Assembly (NCBI GenBank): GCA_964503475.1
Contig: CAZCZU010000039.1
Location: 1 to 23,600, forward strand
DNA: 23,600 nt
Source: CAZCZU01 sp964503475
GTDB taxonomy: Bacteria > Pseudomonadota > Zetaproteobacteria > Mariprofundales > Mariprofundaceae
Reading direction: 5' to 3'
The notes beneath the pieces were generated by a model. That model was not told the DNA's origin. It did no database searches and saw only the letters and a program-made list of their open reading frames with translations. Positions within the stretch are counted from its first letter, which is position 1. Each line of letters starts with the position of its first letter. The translations under genes were made by a program, and so were the position numbers. Positions 13,923-21,824 of the stretch are shown here, piece after piece.

Positions 13923-14588
13923 TTACAGGGTCTGCACGCCATTCGGCGTACCCATCAGAATCACATCGGCACCCTGATGCGAGAAGATGCCGTTGGTGAC
14001 CACACCCGGCACGCTGTTCAGGAGATCCTCCAGCCCACGCGGATCGGTGATCTTCAGGCCGTGCACATCGAGGATGATATTGCCGTTGTCGGTGGTGAAG
14101 CCCTCGCGCAGACGCGGCTCGCCGCCCTGCTTTTTCACCACAGCTGCCACCAGCTCGCGCGCCATCGGGATCACCTCGATCGGCAGCGGGAAGGCGCCCA
14201 GAGCATCCACCTGCTTGGTCTCATCAACGATGCAGACGAAACGCTTCGAGGCAGCCGCCACGATCTTCTCGCGCGTCAGCGCACCGCCGCCGCCCTTGGT
14301 CAGGTTACGCTTCGGATCAAACTCATCGGCGCCATCGATATAAACGGAAAGGGCATCGACTTTCGTCAGCGCCTCGTTCAGATCGAGTACGGCGATGCCA
14401 TGACCGGCCAGGCGCTCGGCCGTTGCCTCGGAGCTGGCGACAGCGCCCTGAATACGATCCTTCATCGCGGCCAGGGCATCGATAAACTTGTTGGCGGTCG
14501 AGCCGGTGCCGACACCGACGATGGTGCCCTCCTCGACATACTCGAGTGCCGCCTCGGCGACCTTCTGCTTCATTTCGTCCTGGGTCAT
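13923..14588 (-). CDS. rpiA: Ribose-5-phosphate isomerase A
   Basis: The 221-residue protein has the RpiA signatures in order: IVGVGTGSTANKFI near residue 24, VYIDGADEFDP near 82, LTKGGGGALTREK near 95 and FTTDNGNIILDV near 165. It interconverts ribose 5-phosphate and ribulose 5-phosphate in the pentose phosphate pathway, or in the Calvin cycle if the organism is autotrophic. The start at 14588 has AGGAG eight bases upstream. The 173 bp to the divergent membrane protein gene at 14762 should hold promoters for both, but I see no clear consensus pair. Confidence 0.96.
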   Translation of the reverse strand: MTQDEMKQKVAEAALEYVEEGTIVGVGTGSTANKFIDALAAMKDRIQGAVASSEATAERLAGHGIAVLDLNEALTKVDALSVYIDGADEFDPKRNLTKGGGGALTREKIVAAASKRFVCIVDETKQVDALGAFPLPIEVIPMARELVAAVVKKQGGEPRLREGFTTDNGNIILDVHGLKITDPRGLEDLLNSVPGVVTNGIFSHQGADVILMGTPNGVQTL

Positions 14589-14761
14589 TACAACTTCTCC
14601 TGACTTACTGACTACAATTCATACCAATTCAATTTGGGCGCCACTTTAACCGAAAGATTCGCCACTTTCAGCAGCCAGGCACACGAACGCCATCCTGATC
14701 GGGAAATCGCCGCCCGTATTTTGCTCGCTGCCAAGGCGAAAATGCGGAGCATACTGACAGC

Positions 14762-15526
14762 ATGCAGGCACTTCCAACGCCGGCAACGGCCAAAAGACGG
14801 GTGGCCTTACAGGAACATATCGCTACCCTCCGACCCATGGAGATCGCCCACATCGACATCTGGATCACCGCCCTCTTCGGCGCCGGCGTTGCCCAGCTCT
14901 GCTGGCTGGCGGTGATGCTGCGCCGCCGCGGCATGGCCCCGCGCACCATCTGGCAGAGCATGGCCCCGCTCTTCTCGGTCTGGGCCCTGATGTGGCCACT
15001 CTACCAGAACGCCACCTGGCTCTGGGCCGGCATCGGGATACTGCTGGTGCTGTTGCTGCTCGCCCACAGCCTCAAGCGCCCCTTCTGGCTCCACCTGCGT
15101 CAGGCCTGGTCCGCCCCCGTACAGGGAAGCAACACGATGCATATGTGGCCGCCGCTGTCGCTGATCGCCGCCCTTGCCGTTGCCGCCGCTTTTTTCCAGC
15201 CGATTCCCGAATTCGGCTTCAGCCTGGCCCTTGCCGCCTGCCTGCTCTTCCCGCTGGCCGACCTGCTCGACCGTATCCGTTATCTGCGTCTCGGCTTTCC
15301 GGTCCACCCCGAGCAGACGCTGCTCGGCCATCTCGGACTGATGTTTTTCGCGGCCATCCTCTGTGCCTGGAGCCTGCACCTCTACCACGGCATCGACTGG
15401 CACCAGCTGGTCATCGCCACCCTGCTGGCCGGCATCGGCGCCTCGATCGCCCGTGCCCTGCTCCCGCATGGCTGGAACCTGCCGGGAGCGGTGCTGGCCA
15501 TGGGACTTATTCTCTGGTTGCTCTAA
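14762..15526 (+). CDS. Multi-pass membrane protein, unrecognised
   Basis: The protein has 254 residues and about seven hydrophobic segments, rich in Trp and Leu. Charged residues are confined to short loops such as RRRGMAPRTIWQ, LDRIRYLRLGFP and HPEQ. The overall pattern, with a basic loop near the N-terminus and a glycine/alanine-rich penultimate helix before a final NLPGAVLAMGLILWLL, loosely recalls polyprenol/dolichol-kinase or CDP-diglyceride synthetase-type membrane enzymes. No nucleotide-binding motif of that family is visible, so the call stays general. The start could be 14762 (GGAG 12 bases upstream) or the ATG at 14837. It is divergent from rpiA. Its stop is followed after five bases by a two-hairpin element, so it may be a single-gene unit. 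Confidence 0.7.
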   Translation: MQALPTPATAKRRVALQEHIATLRPMEIAHIDIWITALFGAGVAQLCWLAVMLRRRGMAPRTIWQSMAPLFSVWALMWPLYQNATWLWAGIGILLVLLLLAHSLKRPFWLHLRQAWSAPVQGSNTMHMWPPLSLIAALAVAAAFFQPIPEFGFSLALAACLLFPLADLLDRIRYLRLGFPVHPEQTLLGHLGLMFFAAILCAWSLHLYHGIDWHQLVIATLLAGIGASIARALLPHGWNLPGAVLAMGLILWLL

Positions 15527-15531
15527 AGAAG

Positions 15532-15594
15532 CTGATGGATTGGCTTCCTGCCAAACAATCAGAATGTAAAGGCAAAACGCGGTTTCGCCTTTAC
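15532..15594 (+). repeat. Two-hairpin 3'-end element after the membrane protein gene
   Basis: The first hairpin pairs 15532-15544 with 15550-15562 (arms CTGATGGATTGGC/GCCAAACAATCAG, 11 of 13 pairs). The second pairs GTAAAGGCAAAAC (15566-15578) with GTTTCGCCTTTAC (15582-15594), 12 of 13 pairs, around GCG, and is followed by TCATAAAAT. It begins five bases after the stop. It corresponds to the element after lapA (12382-12444, minus sense), with several compensating stem differences. It probably ends or protects the transcript. Confidence 0.6.
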
Positions 15595-15633
15595 TCATAA
15601 AATCAACGACTTATGCCGTCAATTTTGCCAATC

Positions 15634-15678
15634 CTTCCTGCCCCGCAAGGAAGCACTGAATTCATCAGCACTTCCTTG
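15634..15678 (+). promoter_or_regulatory. nadC leader with two mutually exclusive hairpins
   Basis: Three segments can pair in two ways. CTTCCTG (15634-15640) can pair with the CAAGGAAG segment (15646-15653). CAAGGAAG can instead pair with CTTCCTTG (15671-15678), extended by inner CTGA/TCAG. The last segment ends directly before the nadC ribosome binding site (TAGGA, 15679-15683). The arrangement resembles a simple attenuator or ribosome-binding-site switch, but no ligand-binding domain is visible. Confidence 0.3.
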
Positions 15679-15692
15679 TAGGATTCGCTTTC

Positions 15693-16520
15693 ATGGATAC
15701 ACGCACCCTGATCAACGCAGCCCTTGCCGAAGATGCCGCCTTTAACGACCTGACAGCCCGGGCCACCATCGAGGCAGGCCAGCAGGGCAGGGCCACCATC
15801 ACCGCCAAGGCGGAAGGTGCACTCTCCGGCTGTGCCGTGGCGGCCCAGGTGTTCGAGATTATGGATGCCGGCATTCATCAGCAGTGGCACAAGCAGGATG
15901 GCGATTCGGTGACCAGAGGCGATATCGTCTGCGAACTCACAGGCCCCATGCATGCACTGCTGGCCGCTGAACGTACAGCCCTGAACTTCATGCAGCATCT
16001 CTCCGGCATCGCCACGGCCACGGCAGCTTTTGCCGCTGCCATGGCCGGCACCGATTGCCGCGTGGTCGACACCCGCAAGACGGCACCGGGCATGCGCCTG
16101 CTGGAGAAGGCGGCTGTCGTGCACGGTGGCGGCGCCAACCACCGCATGGACCTCGCCTCCGGCATGCTGATCAAGGAGAATCACATCGAGGCATGCGGCT
16201 CGATCAGCCGCGCCATCGCCGCCTGTCGGCAACAGAATGCCGACATCTGGGTCGAGTGCGAATGCGAAACGCTGGATGAGGTAAAAGAGGCCGTGGCGGC
16301 CGCACCGGACATCATCCTACTCGACAATATGACACCGGACACCGTACGCGAAGCACGCACCCTGGTACCGACCACCATGACACTGGAAGCCTCCGGCAAC
16401 ATCACGCTGGCCAATGCCGCCGCCTATGCCGCCACCGGCATCGATCGTATCGCCATCGGCGCCATCACTCATTCCGCCCCGGCTCTCGATCTCTCGATGC
16501 GGGTCAAACGCACCGCATGA
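15693..16520 (+). CDS. nadC: Nicotinate-nucleotide pyrophosphorylase (carboxylating)
   Basis: The 275-residue protein converts quinolinate and phosphoribosyl pyrophosphate to nicotinate mononucleotide with release of CO2, the last step of de novo NAD precursor synthesis. Family motifs include ALAEDAAFNDLT at the N-terminus, ERTALNFMQHLSGIAT near 93-108, VDTRKTAPGMR at 125-135, GGGANHR at 145-151, LIKENH at 159-164 and the C-terminal phosphate loop LEASGNI. The start at 15693 has TAGGA nine bases upstream. It overlaps birA by ATGA at 16517-16520, so it leads a coupled nadC-birA-coaX-SPOR operon. Confidence 0.96.
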   Translation: MDTRTLINAALAEDAAFNDLTARATIEAGQQGRATITAKAEGALSGCAVAAQVFEIMDAGIHQQWHKQDGDSVTRGDIVCELTGPMHALLAAERTALNFMQHLSGIATATAAFAAAMAGTDCRVVDTRKTAPGMRLLEKAAVVHGGGANHRMDLASGMLIKENHIEACGSISRAIAACRQQNADIWVECECETLDEVKEAVAAAPDIILLDNMTPDTVREARTLVPTTMTLEASGNITLANAAAYAATGIDRIAIGAITHSAPALDLSMRVKRTA

Positions 16521-17482
16521 ACAGCATGCAGGAGACGATCCTGACCCGGCTTGCCGGCAGCCATGCGCCGGTCTCGGGTGACCTGCTGGCCCATGAGCTC
16601 GGCATCAGCCGCACGGCGGTGTGGAAGCATATCCAGCAGATGCGTCGCCGCGGTATCGACATTGCCGCCCTGCACGGGCGCGGCTATGCCCTGCAGCAGG
16701 AGGTTTTCAGCCACGGCACCCTGAGTGCCCGGCTGCATACCCAGCGTATCGGCCGTGAGCTGCTGCTACTGGAAGAGACCGATTCCACCAACCGCGAGGC
16801 GATGCGGCGCGCCGAGGAGGGTGCGGCCGATGGGCTGACCATCTTCGCCGAGCGCCAGAGTGCCGGGCGCGGCCGGCTCGGCCGTCGCTGGCACACCTTC
16901 CCCGGCCAGGCCCTGGCCATGAGCATCGTACTACGCCCGCCGCTGCCGCCCGAGCGGGTGCCGCAGCTGTCGCTGCTCACCGCCGTGGCCCTGCACCAGG
17001 CTTTGAGCCCGCTGGCACCGTCGCTGGCTATCAAGTGGCCGAATGATCTGTTGTGCCATGGGGCCAAGCTGGCCGGCATCCTCACCGAGATGCGGGCCGA
17101 GCCCGGGCAAGTGCATGCCGTGATTGTCGGTATCGGTGTCAATCTGGCCGCCCCGAAGGATGGCTGGCCGGATGATATCACCCAACGGGTGACCGACCTC
17201 TCCACCCTTGCCGGCCACAGCGTCTCGCGTCTCGATGTCGCCGCGCGTATCCTGCAGGCGATGGACAGCCTCTATGCGCAGTATCTCAACGAAGGTTTCG
17301 CTCCGATCCGCGATGCCTGGTGGCAGGCGCATGCCGCCAGCGGCAAAAGCGTGCGTGTGCATGACGGCAAGGATTACATCGTAGGTACGGCCGAGGCCCT
17401 CGACCATGACGGCGCCTTGCTGCTCGCCACGCCCGAAGGGCAGCGCCGCATCGTCGCCGGCGATCTGGAGCTGATGGCATGA
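16517..17482 (+). CDS. birA: Biotin--[acetyl-CoA-carboxylase] ligase / biotin repressor
   Basis: The 321-residue protein has an N-terminal winged helix-turn-helix (LAHELGISRTAVWKHIQQMR, about residues 24-43), so it is the bifunctional type that can also bind DNA. The catalytic domain shows TDSTN at 88-92, SAGRGRLGRRW at 115-125 and KWPNDLL at 173-179, then GIGVNL; a C-terminal SH3-like domain ends the protein. It activates biotin and attaches it to the carboxyl carrier protein. Both ends overlap neighbours by ATGA (nadC and coaX). No biotin operon is in the window, so the repressor targets cannot be seen. Confidence 0.95.
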   Translation: MNSMQETILTRLAGSHAPVSGDLLAHELGISRTAVWKHIQQMRRRGIDIAALHGRGYALQQEVFSHGTLSARLHTQRIGRELLLLEETDSTNREAMRRAEEGAADGLTIFAERQSAGRGRLGRRWHTFPGQALAMSIVLRPPLPPERVPQLSLLTAVALHQALSPLAPSLAIKWPNDLLCHGAKLAGILTEMRAEPGQVHAVIVGIGVNLAAPKDGWPDDITQRVTDLSTLAGHSVSRLDVAARILQAMDSLYAQYLNEGFAPIRDAWWQAHAASGKSVRVHDGKDYIVGTAEALDHDGALLLATPEGQRRIVAGDLELMA

Positions 17483-18258
17483 GCCGCTACCTCACCATCG
17501 ATGTCGGCAACACCCAGATGGTCTTCGGGCTCTATGAAGACAACACACTGCGTTCGCACTGGCGCCTCTCCAGCGGCAAAAACCTGACCCCCGACGAACT
17601 GGGCTGGAACATCTTCGGCATGTTCTCGCAGTTCGGCCACGATCCGAAGAAGCTGAACGGCATCATGGCCGCCAGTGTCGTACCGCATCTGGACACCGTC
17701 CTCGCCGAAGCGTGCGAGCAGGTTTGTGATATAGCTCCTGCCTTTATCGGCAGCAGCGAGGTAAAAACGGGCATGGCCGTGGACTACAAAAACCCGCGCG
17801 AGGTAGGCGCAGACCGCATCGCCAATGCCGTGGCAGCGCGCGAGCATTTCGGAGCGCCGGTGATCGTACTCGACTGCGGTACGGCCACCACCTTCGACAT
17901 CGTCGCCCCTTCCGGCCACTACGCCGGCGGGTTGATCATCCCCGGCATGGAGATTGCACTGGAAGCCCTATGGAAACGTGCCGCCAAGCTGCCGGAGGTC
18001 TCCATCGCCCCGATCGATACCCTGATCGGCCGCGACACCGTCGCCAGCATGCAGGCCGGCAGCTACTGGGCCGCCGTCGACGGCCTGAACGGCATCATTC
18101 GCCGCCTGCGCGCCCTCGACGACTATGCCGATGCCCCGATCGTCGCCACAGGCGGCCTGGCCGGGCGCATCCGGGATGACCTGATTGACCTGACTGCCTT
18201 CGAACCGCACCTGACCCTGGAGGGGCTGCGGCTGCTGGCCGCGAGGCACTTCGCCTGA
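17479..18258 (+). CDS. coaX: Type III pantothenate kinase
   Basis: The 259-residue protein phosphorylates pantothenate, the first step of coenzyme A synthesis. It belongs to the acetate kinase/sugar kinase/Hsp70 fold: DVGNT at 8-12 binds phosphate, GADR at 110-113 is the type III signature, DCGTATTFD at 132-140 is the second phosphate motif, and GGLIIPGM and ATGGLAGRI follow. Type III enzymes are typically insensitive to CoA feedback and need a monovalent cation. The start overlaps the birA stop (ATGA), and the stop shares one base with the next start (TGATG). Confidence 0.96.
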   Translation: MSRYLTIDVGNTQMVFGLYEDNTLRSHWRLSSGKNLTPDELGWNIFGMFSQFGHDPKKLNGIMAASVVPHLDTVLAEACEQVCDIAPAFIGSSEVKTGMAVDYKNPREVGADRIANAVAAREHFGAPVIVLDCGTATTFDIVAPSGHYAGGLIIPGMEIALEALWKRAAKLPEVSIAPIDTLIGRDTVASMQAGSYWAAVDGLNGIIRRLRALDDYADAPIVATGGLAGRIRDDLIDLTAFEPHLTLEGLRLLAARHFA

Positions 18259-18914
18259 TGCGCGCCCTGGCTGCCGCCCTGCTTGTTGCCGCCGCGGCAT
18301 GGCTGGCGTGGCAGGCGTGGCAGCCTGTCCCGGCACCCGCGCCCGCGCCGGCTGTACGCCTGGCCCTGCCCCAACAATCCAACACTCCGGCGGCCGACTG
18401 GTATGTGGTGACCCGTCGCCTGGTCTGGAAACAGGCCGTGGCCGACATGGGCAAGCGCCTGATCGAGGCCGGACTCATCCCGATCGAGATTCACAATCGT
18501 GAACCGGTGGAGTTGCACACCTTCGATGACCCGGACAGCTTCAAAAGCCAGCGGGCAGCCGAAAAGCGCAAGGCGATCTGGCGCAAGGCGGGTGTCGGCG
18601 AGGCCGAGGTCTTAAGGCGCGGCGACGAGTTCATCGTTGGCCTCGGCCGCTTCTATCTCACCGCCTACGCCGAGCAGATGCAGAATCGCCTGAAACGACT
18701 CGGCAAGCCCTACAAATACGAGCGACGCAACATCGTCATCCCCGCCTTCCGTTTCGGCTTCGGGCCGATGGATGAGGATGAGGCTAAACAGACCTGGAAA
18801 AAACTGCAGGACATGGGCCTGGCCGACCCGGTGGTGCTACCTGCCCCGCGCTTCGTGGAGATGTACGGTGACGCCATCGGCAAAGGCAACAAGCCGCTAC
18901 AAGGGACGGAATAG
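18258..18914 (+). CDS. SPOR-like repeat protein, membrane-anchored
   Basis: The 218-residue protein has an N-terminal hydrophobic helix (residues 2-20) followed by a proline/alanine spacer, so it is probably anchored in the inner membrane facing the periplasm. Three stretches share a SPOR-like pattern of a short beta strand, an A-rich helix and a final glycine: about 48-77 (WYVVTRRL...EAGLIPIE), 124-154 (FIVGLGRF...RLGKPYKY) and 164-193 (FRFGFGPM...DMGLADPVV). SPOR domains bind denuded peptidoglycan at division sites. In Pseudomonas a SPOR protein likewise follows birA-coaX. Assignment rests on pattern and context. It is translationally coupled to coaX. Confidence 0.75.
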   Translation: MRALAAALLVAAAAWLAWQAWQPVPAPAPAPAVRLALPQQSNTPAADWYVVTRRLVWKQAVADMGKRLIEAGLIPIEIHNREPVELHTFDDPDSFKSQRAAEKRKAIWRKAGVGEAEVLRRGDEFIVGLGRFYLTAYAEQMQNRLKRLGKPYKYERRNIVIPAFRFGFGPMDEDEAKQTWKKLQDMGLADPVVLPAPRFVEMYGDAIGKGNKPLQGTE

Positions 18915-18942
18915 CGCCGTTATGACTGGGCAGGCCTAGAAC

Positions 18943-19149
18943 ATGGAGAGCACGGCGCAACTGCTCTGGGCCATGCTGTTCGGAGCCATCGGCATCGGCC
19001 TGTTCACTTACGGCAAACGCCAGAAAGCCTTTGTGCCGCTCCTTTCAGGCATTGCCCTGTTCCTGTTCCCCTACTTCATGCCGAATGTCTATCTGCTCGT
19101 ATTCACCGGCACTGCCATCACGGCACTCCCTTTTCTGATCAAAGTCTGA
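18943..19149 (+). CDS. Small conserved two-to-three-helix membrane protein
   Basis: The 68-residue hydrophobic protein has the pattern LLWAMLFGAIGIGLFTYGKRQKAFVPLLSG and a proline in FPYFMPN. Proteins like this are widespread in Proteobacteria and are sometimes labelled 'amino acid transport protein' without evidence. The loop YGKRQK should lie in the cytoplasm. The ribosome binding site is weak (CAGG nine bases upstream). It lies 28 bp after the SPOR-like gene and is the last gene before the terminator at 19174, so it probably belongs to the nadC operon. Function unknown. Confidence 0.78.
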   Translation: MESTAQLLWAMLFGAIGIGLFTYGKRQKAFVPLLSGIALFLFPYFMPNVYLLVFTGTAITALPFLIKV

Positions 19150-19173
19150 CGTAAGCTTATCGCCAGAGCATAA

Positions 19174-19199
19174 AAAAGGCGGCCGGTTGGCCGCCTTTT
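19174..19199. terminator. Bidirectional intrinsic terminator
   Basis: Perfect 11-bp stem AAAAGGCGGCC (19174-19184) and GGCCGCCTTTT (19189-19199) with a GGTT loop. It has a T-run on the plus strand and an A-run, read as T, for the minus strand. It separates the convergent nadC operon and carA and can end both. Confidence 0.93.
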
Positions 19200-19220
19200 C
19201 AGATGCATACGATTGATGGA

Positions 19221-20342
19221 TCAGGCTTCAATCAAATCCATGAAACGATCGAAGAGGTAGTCGGCATCGTGCGGACCGGGGCTTGCTTCCGGGTGGTACT
19301 GCACCGAGAAGATCGGCTTGCCCTTCACTTTCAGCCCCTCGATGGTGCCGTCGAACAGCGAACGGTGGGTGATCTCCACATTCTCCGGCACCGAATCATC
19401 TTTCACGGCAAAGCCATGGTTCTGACTGGTAATCTCGATCTTGCCGGTAGTTTCGTCGCGCACCGGATGATTACCGCCGCGGTGACCGAACTTCAGCTTG
19501 AAGGTGGAGAGGCCCAGCGCCTGCGAGAGCAGCTGATGGCCCATGCAGATACCGAAAATCGGCACATCCTTGTCCAGCAGTGCCTTGATCGTCGCCACCG
19601 CATAGCCGGCCGCTGCCGGATCGCCCGGGCCGTTGGAGAGAAAGATGCCATCCGGCTTCAGGGCCATGATCTCATCCGCCGAGCTCTGCAGCGGCACGAT
19701 GGTCACACGGATACCGCGATCGGTCAGCTTGCGGAAAATGTTGTTCTTGCAGCCGGCATCGAAGGCGACGACATGGCGTGTACCCTCAGGCCTGGTGAAG
19801 CTCGCCGCATCCAGATCGTAGCTGCCGCCCTGCCAGTCCTCGACTGACTTGCGACTCACCTCGCCGACCAGGTCACGCCCTTCCAGGCCAGCCCAGTCGC
19901 GCGCCATGGCCACGGCATCGGCTTCGCTCATGCCATCGGAGGCGATCACGCCGTTCTGGGCACCGTTATCGCGCAGATGACGGGTCAGCGCACGCGTATC
20001 GATGCCGGCGATACCGACGACATTCTGCTGCTGCAGCCACGCCTCGAGATCGGAGGTGGCACGGTAGTTGGAGGTGATGCGGGCCGGCTGACGCACAATC
20101 AGGCCACGCACGGCAATCTTCTGCGACTCCATGTCCGTGTCGTTGATGCCGACGTTGCCGATATGGGGATAGGTAAAGGTGATGATCTGATCGGTGTAGG
20201 AGGGATCGGTCAGGATCTCCTGATAGCCGGTAAGCGAGGTGTTGAAGCAGACCTCGCCGACCGTATGTCCTGTGGCTCCAAAAGCCTGCCCCCGGAAGAT
20301 TCGTCCATCCGCCAAAGCCAGTATTGCTTCCCGATTCGCCAT
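19221..20342 (-). CDS. carA: Carbamoyl-phosphate synthase small subunit
   Basis: The 373-residue glutaminase subunit delivers ammonia from glutamine to the large subunit for carbamoyl phosphate, used in pyrimidine and arginine synthesis. The N-terminal domain (FNTSLTGYQEILTDPSY) and class I glutamine amidotransferase domain are complete; the triad is Cys266 (GICMGHQ), His350 and Glu352 (YHPEASPGP). The start at 20342 has GAGGTG about five bases upstream. A terminator follows the stop and no carB is present downstream, so the large subunit must be encoded elsewhere. No clear promoter is recognised in the 91 bp upstream. Confidence 0.96.
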   Translation of the reverse strand: MANREAILALADGRIFRGQAFGATGHTVGEVCFNTSLTGYQEILTDPSYTDQIITFTYPHIGNVGINDTDMESQKIAVRGLIVRQPARITSNYRATSDLEAWLQQQNVVGIAGIDTRALTRHLRDNGAQNGVIASDGMSEADAVAMARDWAGLEGRDLVGEVSRKSVEDWQGGSYDLDAASFTRPEGTRHVVAFDAGCKNNIFRKLTDRGIRVTIVPLQSSADEIMALKPDGIFLSNGPGDPAAAGYAVATIKALLDKDVPIFGICMGHQLLSQALGLSTFKLKFGHRGGNHPVRDETTGKIEITSQNHGFAVKDDSVPENVEITHRSLFDGTIEGLKVKGKPIFSVQYHPEASPGPHDADYLFDRFMDLIEA

Positions 20343-20433
20343 AGGTTCACCTCATCTGATTCAGACGCGCCGCAGGGTACGCAAAAACATGCTCCAAGTC
20401 GAGAAAGTCAATGAACTCACCATTCAAAAAACC

Positions 20434-21807
20434 CTAATGGCATATCCCCCGCCTCACCGCAAATGCTGCATTCTCTTTTGCCCAGCGCATATTGGAATCT
20501 TTGCAGCCCCCCTCATCACCACACAATTGTAAATAATCATGCGCCGTAGTCACAAACGCACAATTGTGATTCTTCCACTGTGCAACAGCTAACAGAAAAT
20601 AGTCTTGCGGTTGACGGTCACCCAAATCCACCGCTTGCCCGAAATGCTCTTCTGCCTTACGGAAATTTTTCTCGTTGTAATAGATATATGCCAGATACTT
20701 GTGCGCCGTTTGACTGTGGTTGCCATACACCAGCGAGGCTTCCAAATCGCTTTTCGCTTCCATTAATTGCTCTTGTGAATAATGCAAAATCCCTCTGTAG
20801 CGGAGCGTGTCCGAAGCCAATGCATTCAGATCAATGGCATCATTGTAATCGCGCAAGGCATGCTCGACATCACCCTGGTGATAATAACACCAGCCCCGGT
20901 CCCTCAGGATGCCAGACTCCTGGGGACGCAGCTTCAATGCAGCGGAAAAGCTCGCTATCGCATCCTGACAACGTCCCTCGGTCCGATAGATACTGCCTTG
21001 CTCCCACAGGTACATCGGGTTTGCCCCTGCTTCCAGCGCCAAGTCAATCTCATGCTCGGCCATAAGCACGTCCGACCGGCTACGCCTGTTAAGTCGCAAC
21101 ATGTTGGCTCGCACATAATGCGGGAACCCCTCCAGTGCCTTTAACATCGGGTTATCGCCGTAATGGGTGCGAACCTTTTTTAGCTTGCTCTCTATCGCTG
21201 CATAGGAACCGCCCCATTTAGGCTGCGATGAAAAGAGGTTTTGATAATGGATCAAATAGCTGGCCGGGGCCTGCCGCAAACCTCTCTCTACGACCTTCTG
21301 CACCAAATCTTTCTGGCCAAAACCATTACCAATGCGGATCAGGCCTACGTAAGCGGGAATCAATTTCTCCCTCAGTTTAATGGCATGCACATAAGCCTGA
21401 TATGCAGTCTTGAGATGCGAAGCCATGGCCGACACCTGGGCTTTGGAAGTATCCTTCGCCCAGGCACTGCCACGAGCCATCCACGCCAACCCCTGATGGT
21501 AGTCGCCCGAAGCTTGGTAGACGGCAAAGGAGTCAGGAAACTTTGCTGCCCATTTTGAAAGGTACGCTTCTATCTCAGGGTCACTGTTTGCAAAAGAGAG
21601 GAATGCATTGGTGACAGCCAACTCACTCACTTCTCCCTTCTCATATCCACGCTGCATGTCCGAGAAAAGCTTTTCCAGTTCGGCAAACCGCTCCGATTTC
21701 AGCAATTGAATGATATATTTCTTATCCGCCGCATCTTGCGGATATCCGGCCCACGCAGCCGTTGACCAAGCGATACCAGCCATAAACAAAATAACCAAGA
21801 ACCTCAT
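20434..21807 (-). CDS. Secreted DUF4034-like / TPR repeat protein
   Basis: The 457-residue protein has a signal peptide (MRFLVILFMAGIAWSTAAWA, cleavage after AWA). The N-terminal half (ERFAELEKLFSDMQRGYEKG, SKWAAKFPDSFAVYQASGDY, AWMARGSAWA) resembles DUF4034. The C-terminal half contains at least four tetratricopeptide units (EQGSIYRTEGRCQDAIASFS, DRGWCYYHQGDVEHALRDYN, KYLAYIYYNEKNFRKAEEHF and others). It is probably a periplasmic protein-interaction scaffold; partner unknown. The start at 21807 has AGGGG four bases upstream; an in-frame TTG at 21819 is less likely. The gene is AT-richer than its neighbours: two 60-base stretches I counted are 50% and 35% GC. This may indicate acquisition by transfer. 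Confidence 0.85.
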   Translation of the reverse strand: MRFLVILFMAGIAWSTAAWAGYPQDAADKKYIIQLLKSERFAELEKLFSDMQRGYEKGEVSELAVTNAFLSFANSDPEIEAYLSKWAAKFPDSFAVYQASGDYHQGLAWMARGSAWAKDTSKAQVSAMASHLKTAYQAYVHAIKLREKLIPAYVGLIRIGNGFGQKDLVQKVVERGLRQAPASYLIHYQNLFSSQPKWGGSYAAIESKLKKVRTHYGDNPMLKALEGFPHYVRANMLRLNRRSRSDVLMAEHEIDLALEAGANPMYLWEQGSIYRTEGRCQDAIASFSAALKLRPQESGILRDRGWCYYHQGDVEHALRDYNDAIDLNALASDTLRYRGILHYSQEQLMEAKSDLEASLVYGNHSQTAHKYLAYIYYNEKNFRKAEEHFGQAVDLGDRQPQDYFLLAVAQWKNHNCAFVTTAHDYLQLCGDEGGCKDSNMRWAKENAAFAVRRGICH

Positions 21808-21824
21808 CTCACCCCTCAAAGCCC

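Noticed and set aside
15603..16232. Minus-strand open frame opposite nadC
   Set aside because: Antisense shadow of a complete nadC.
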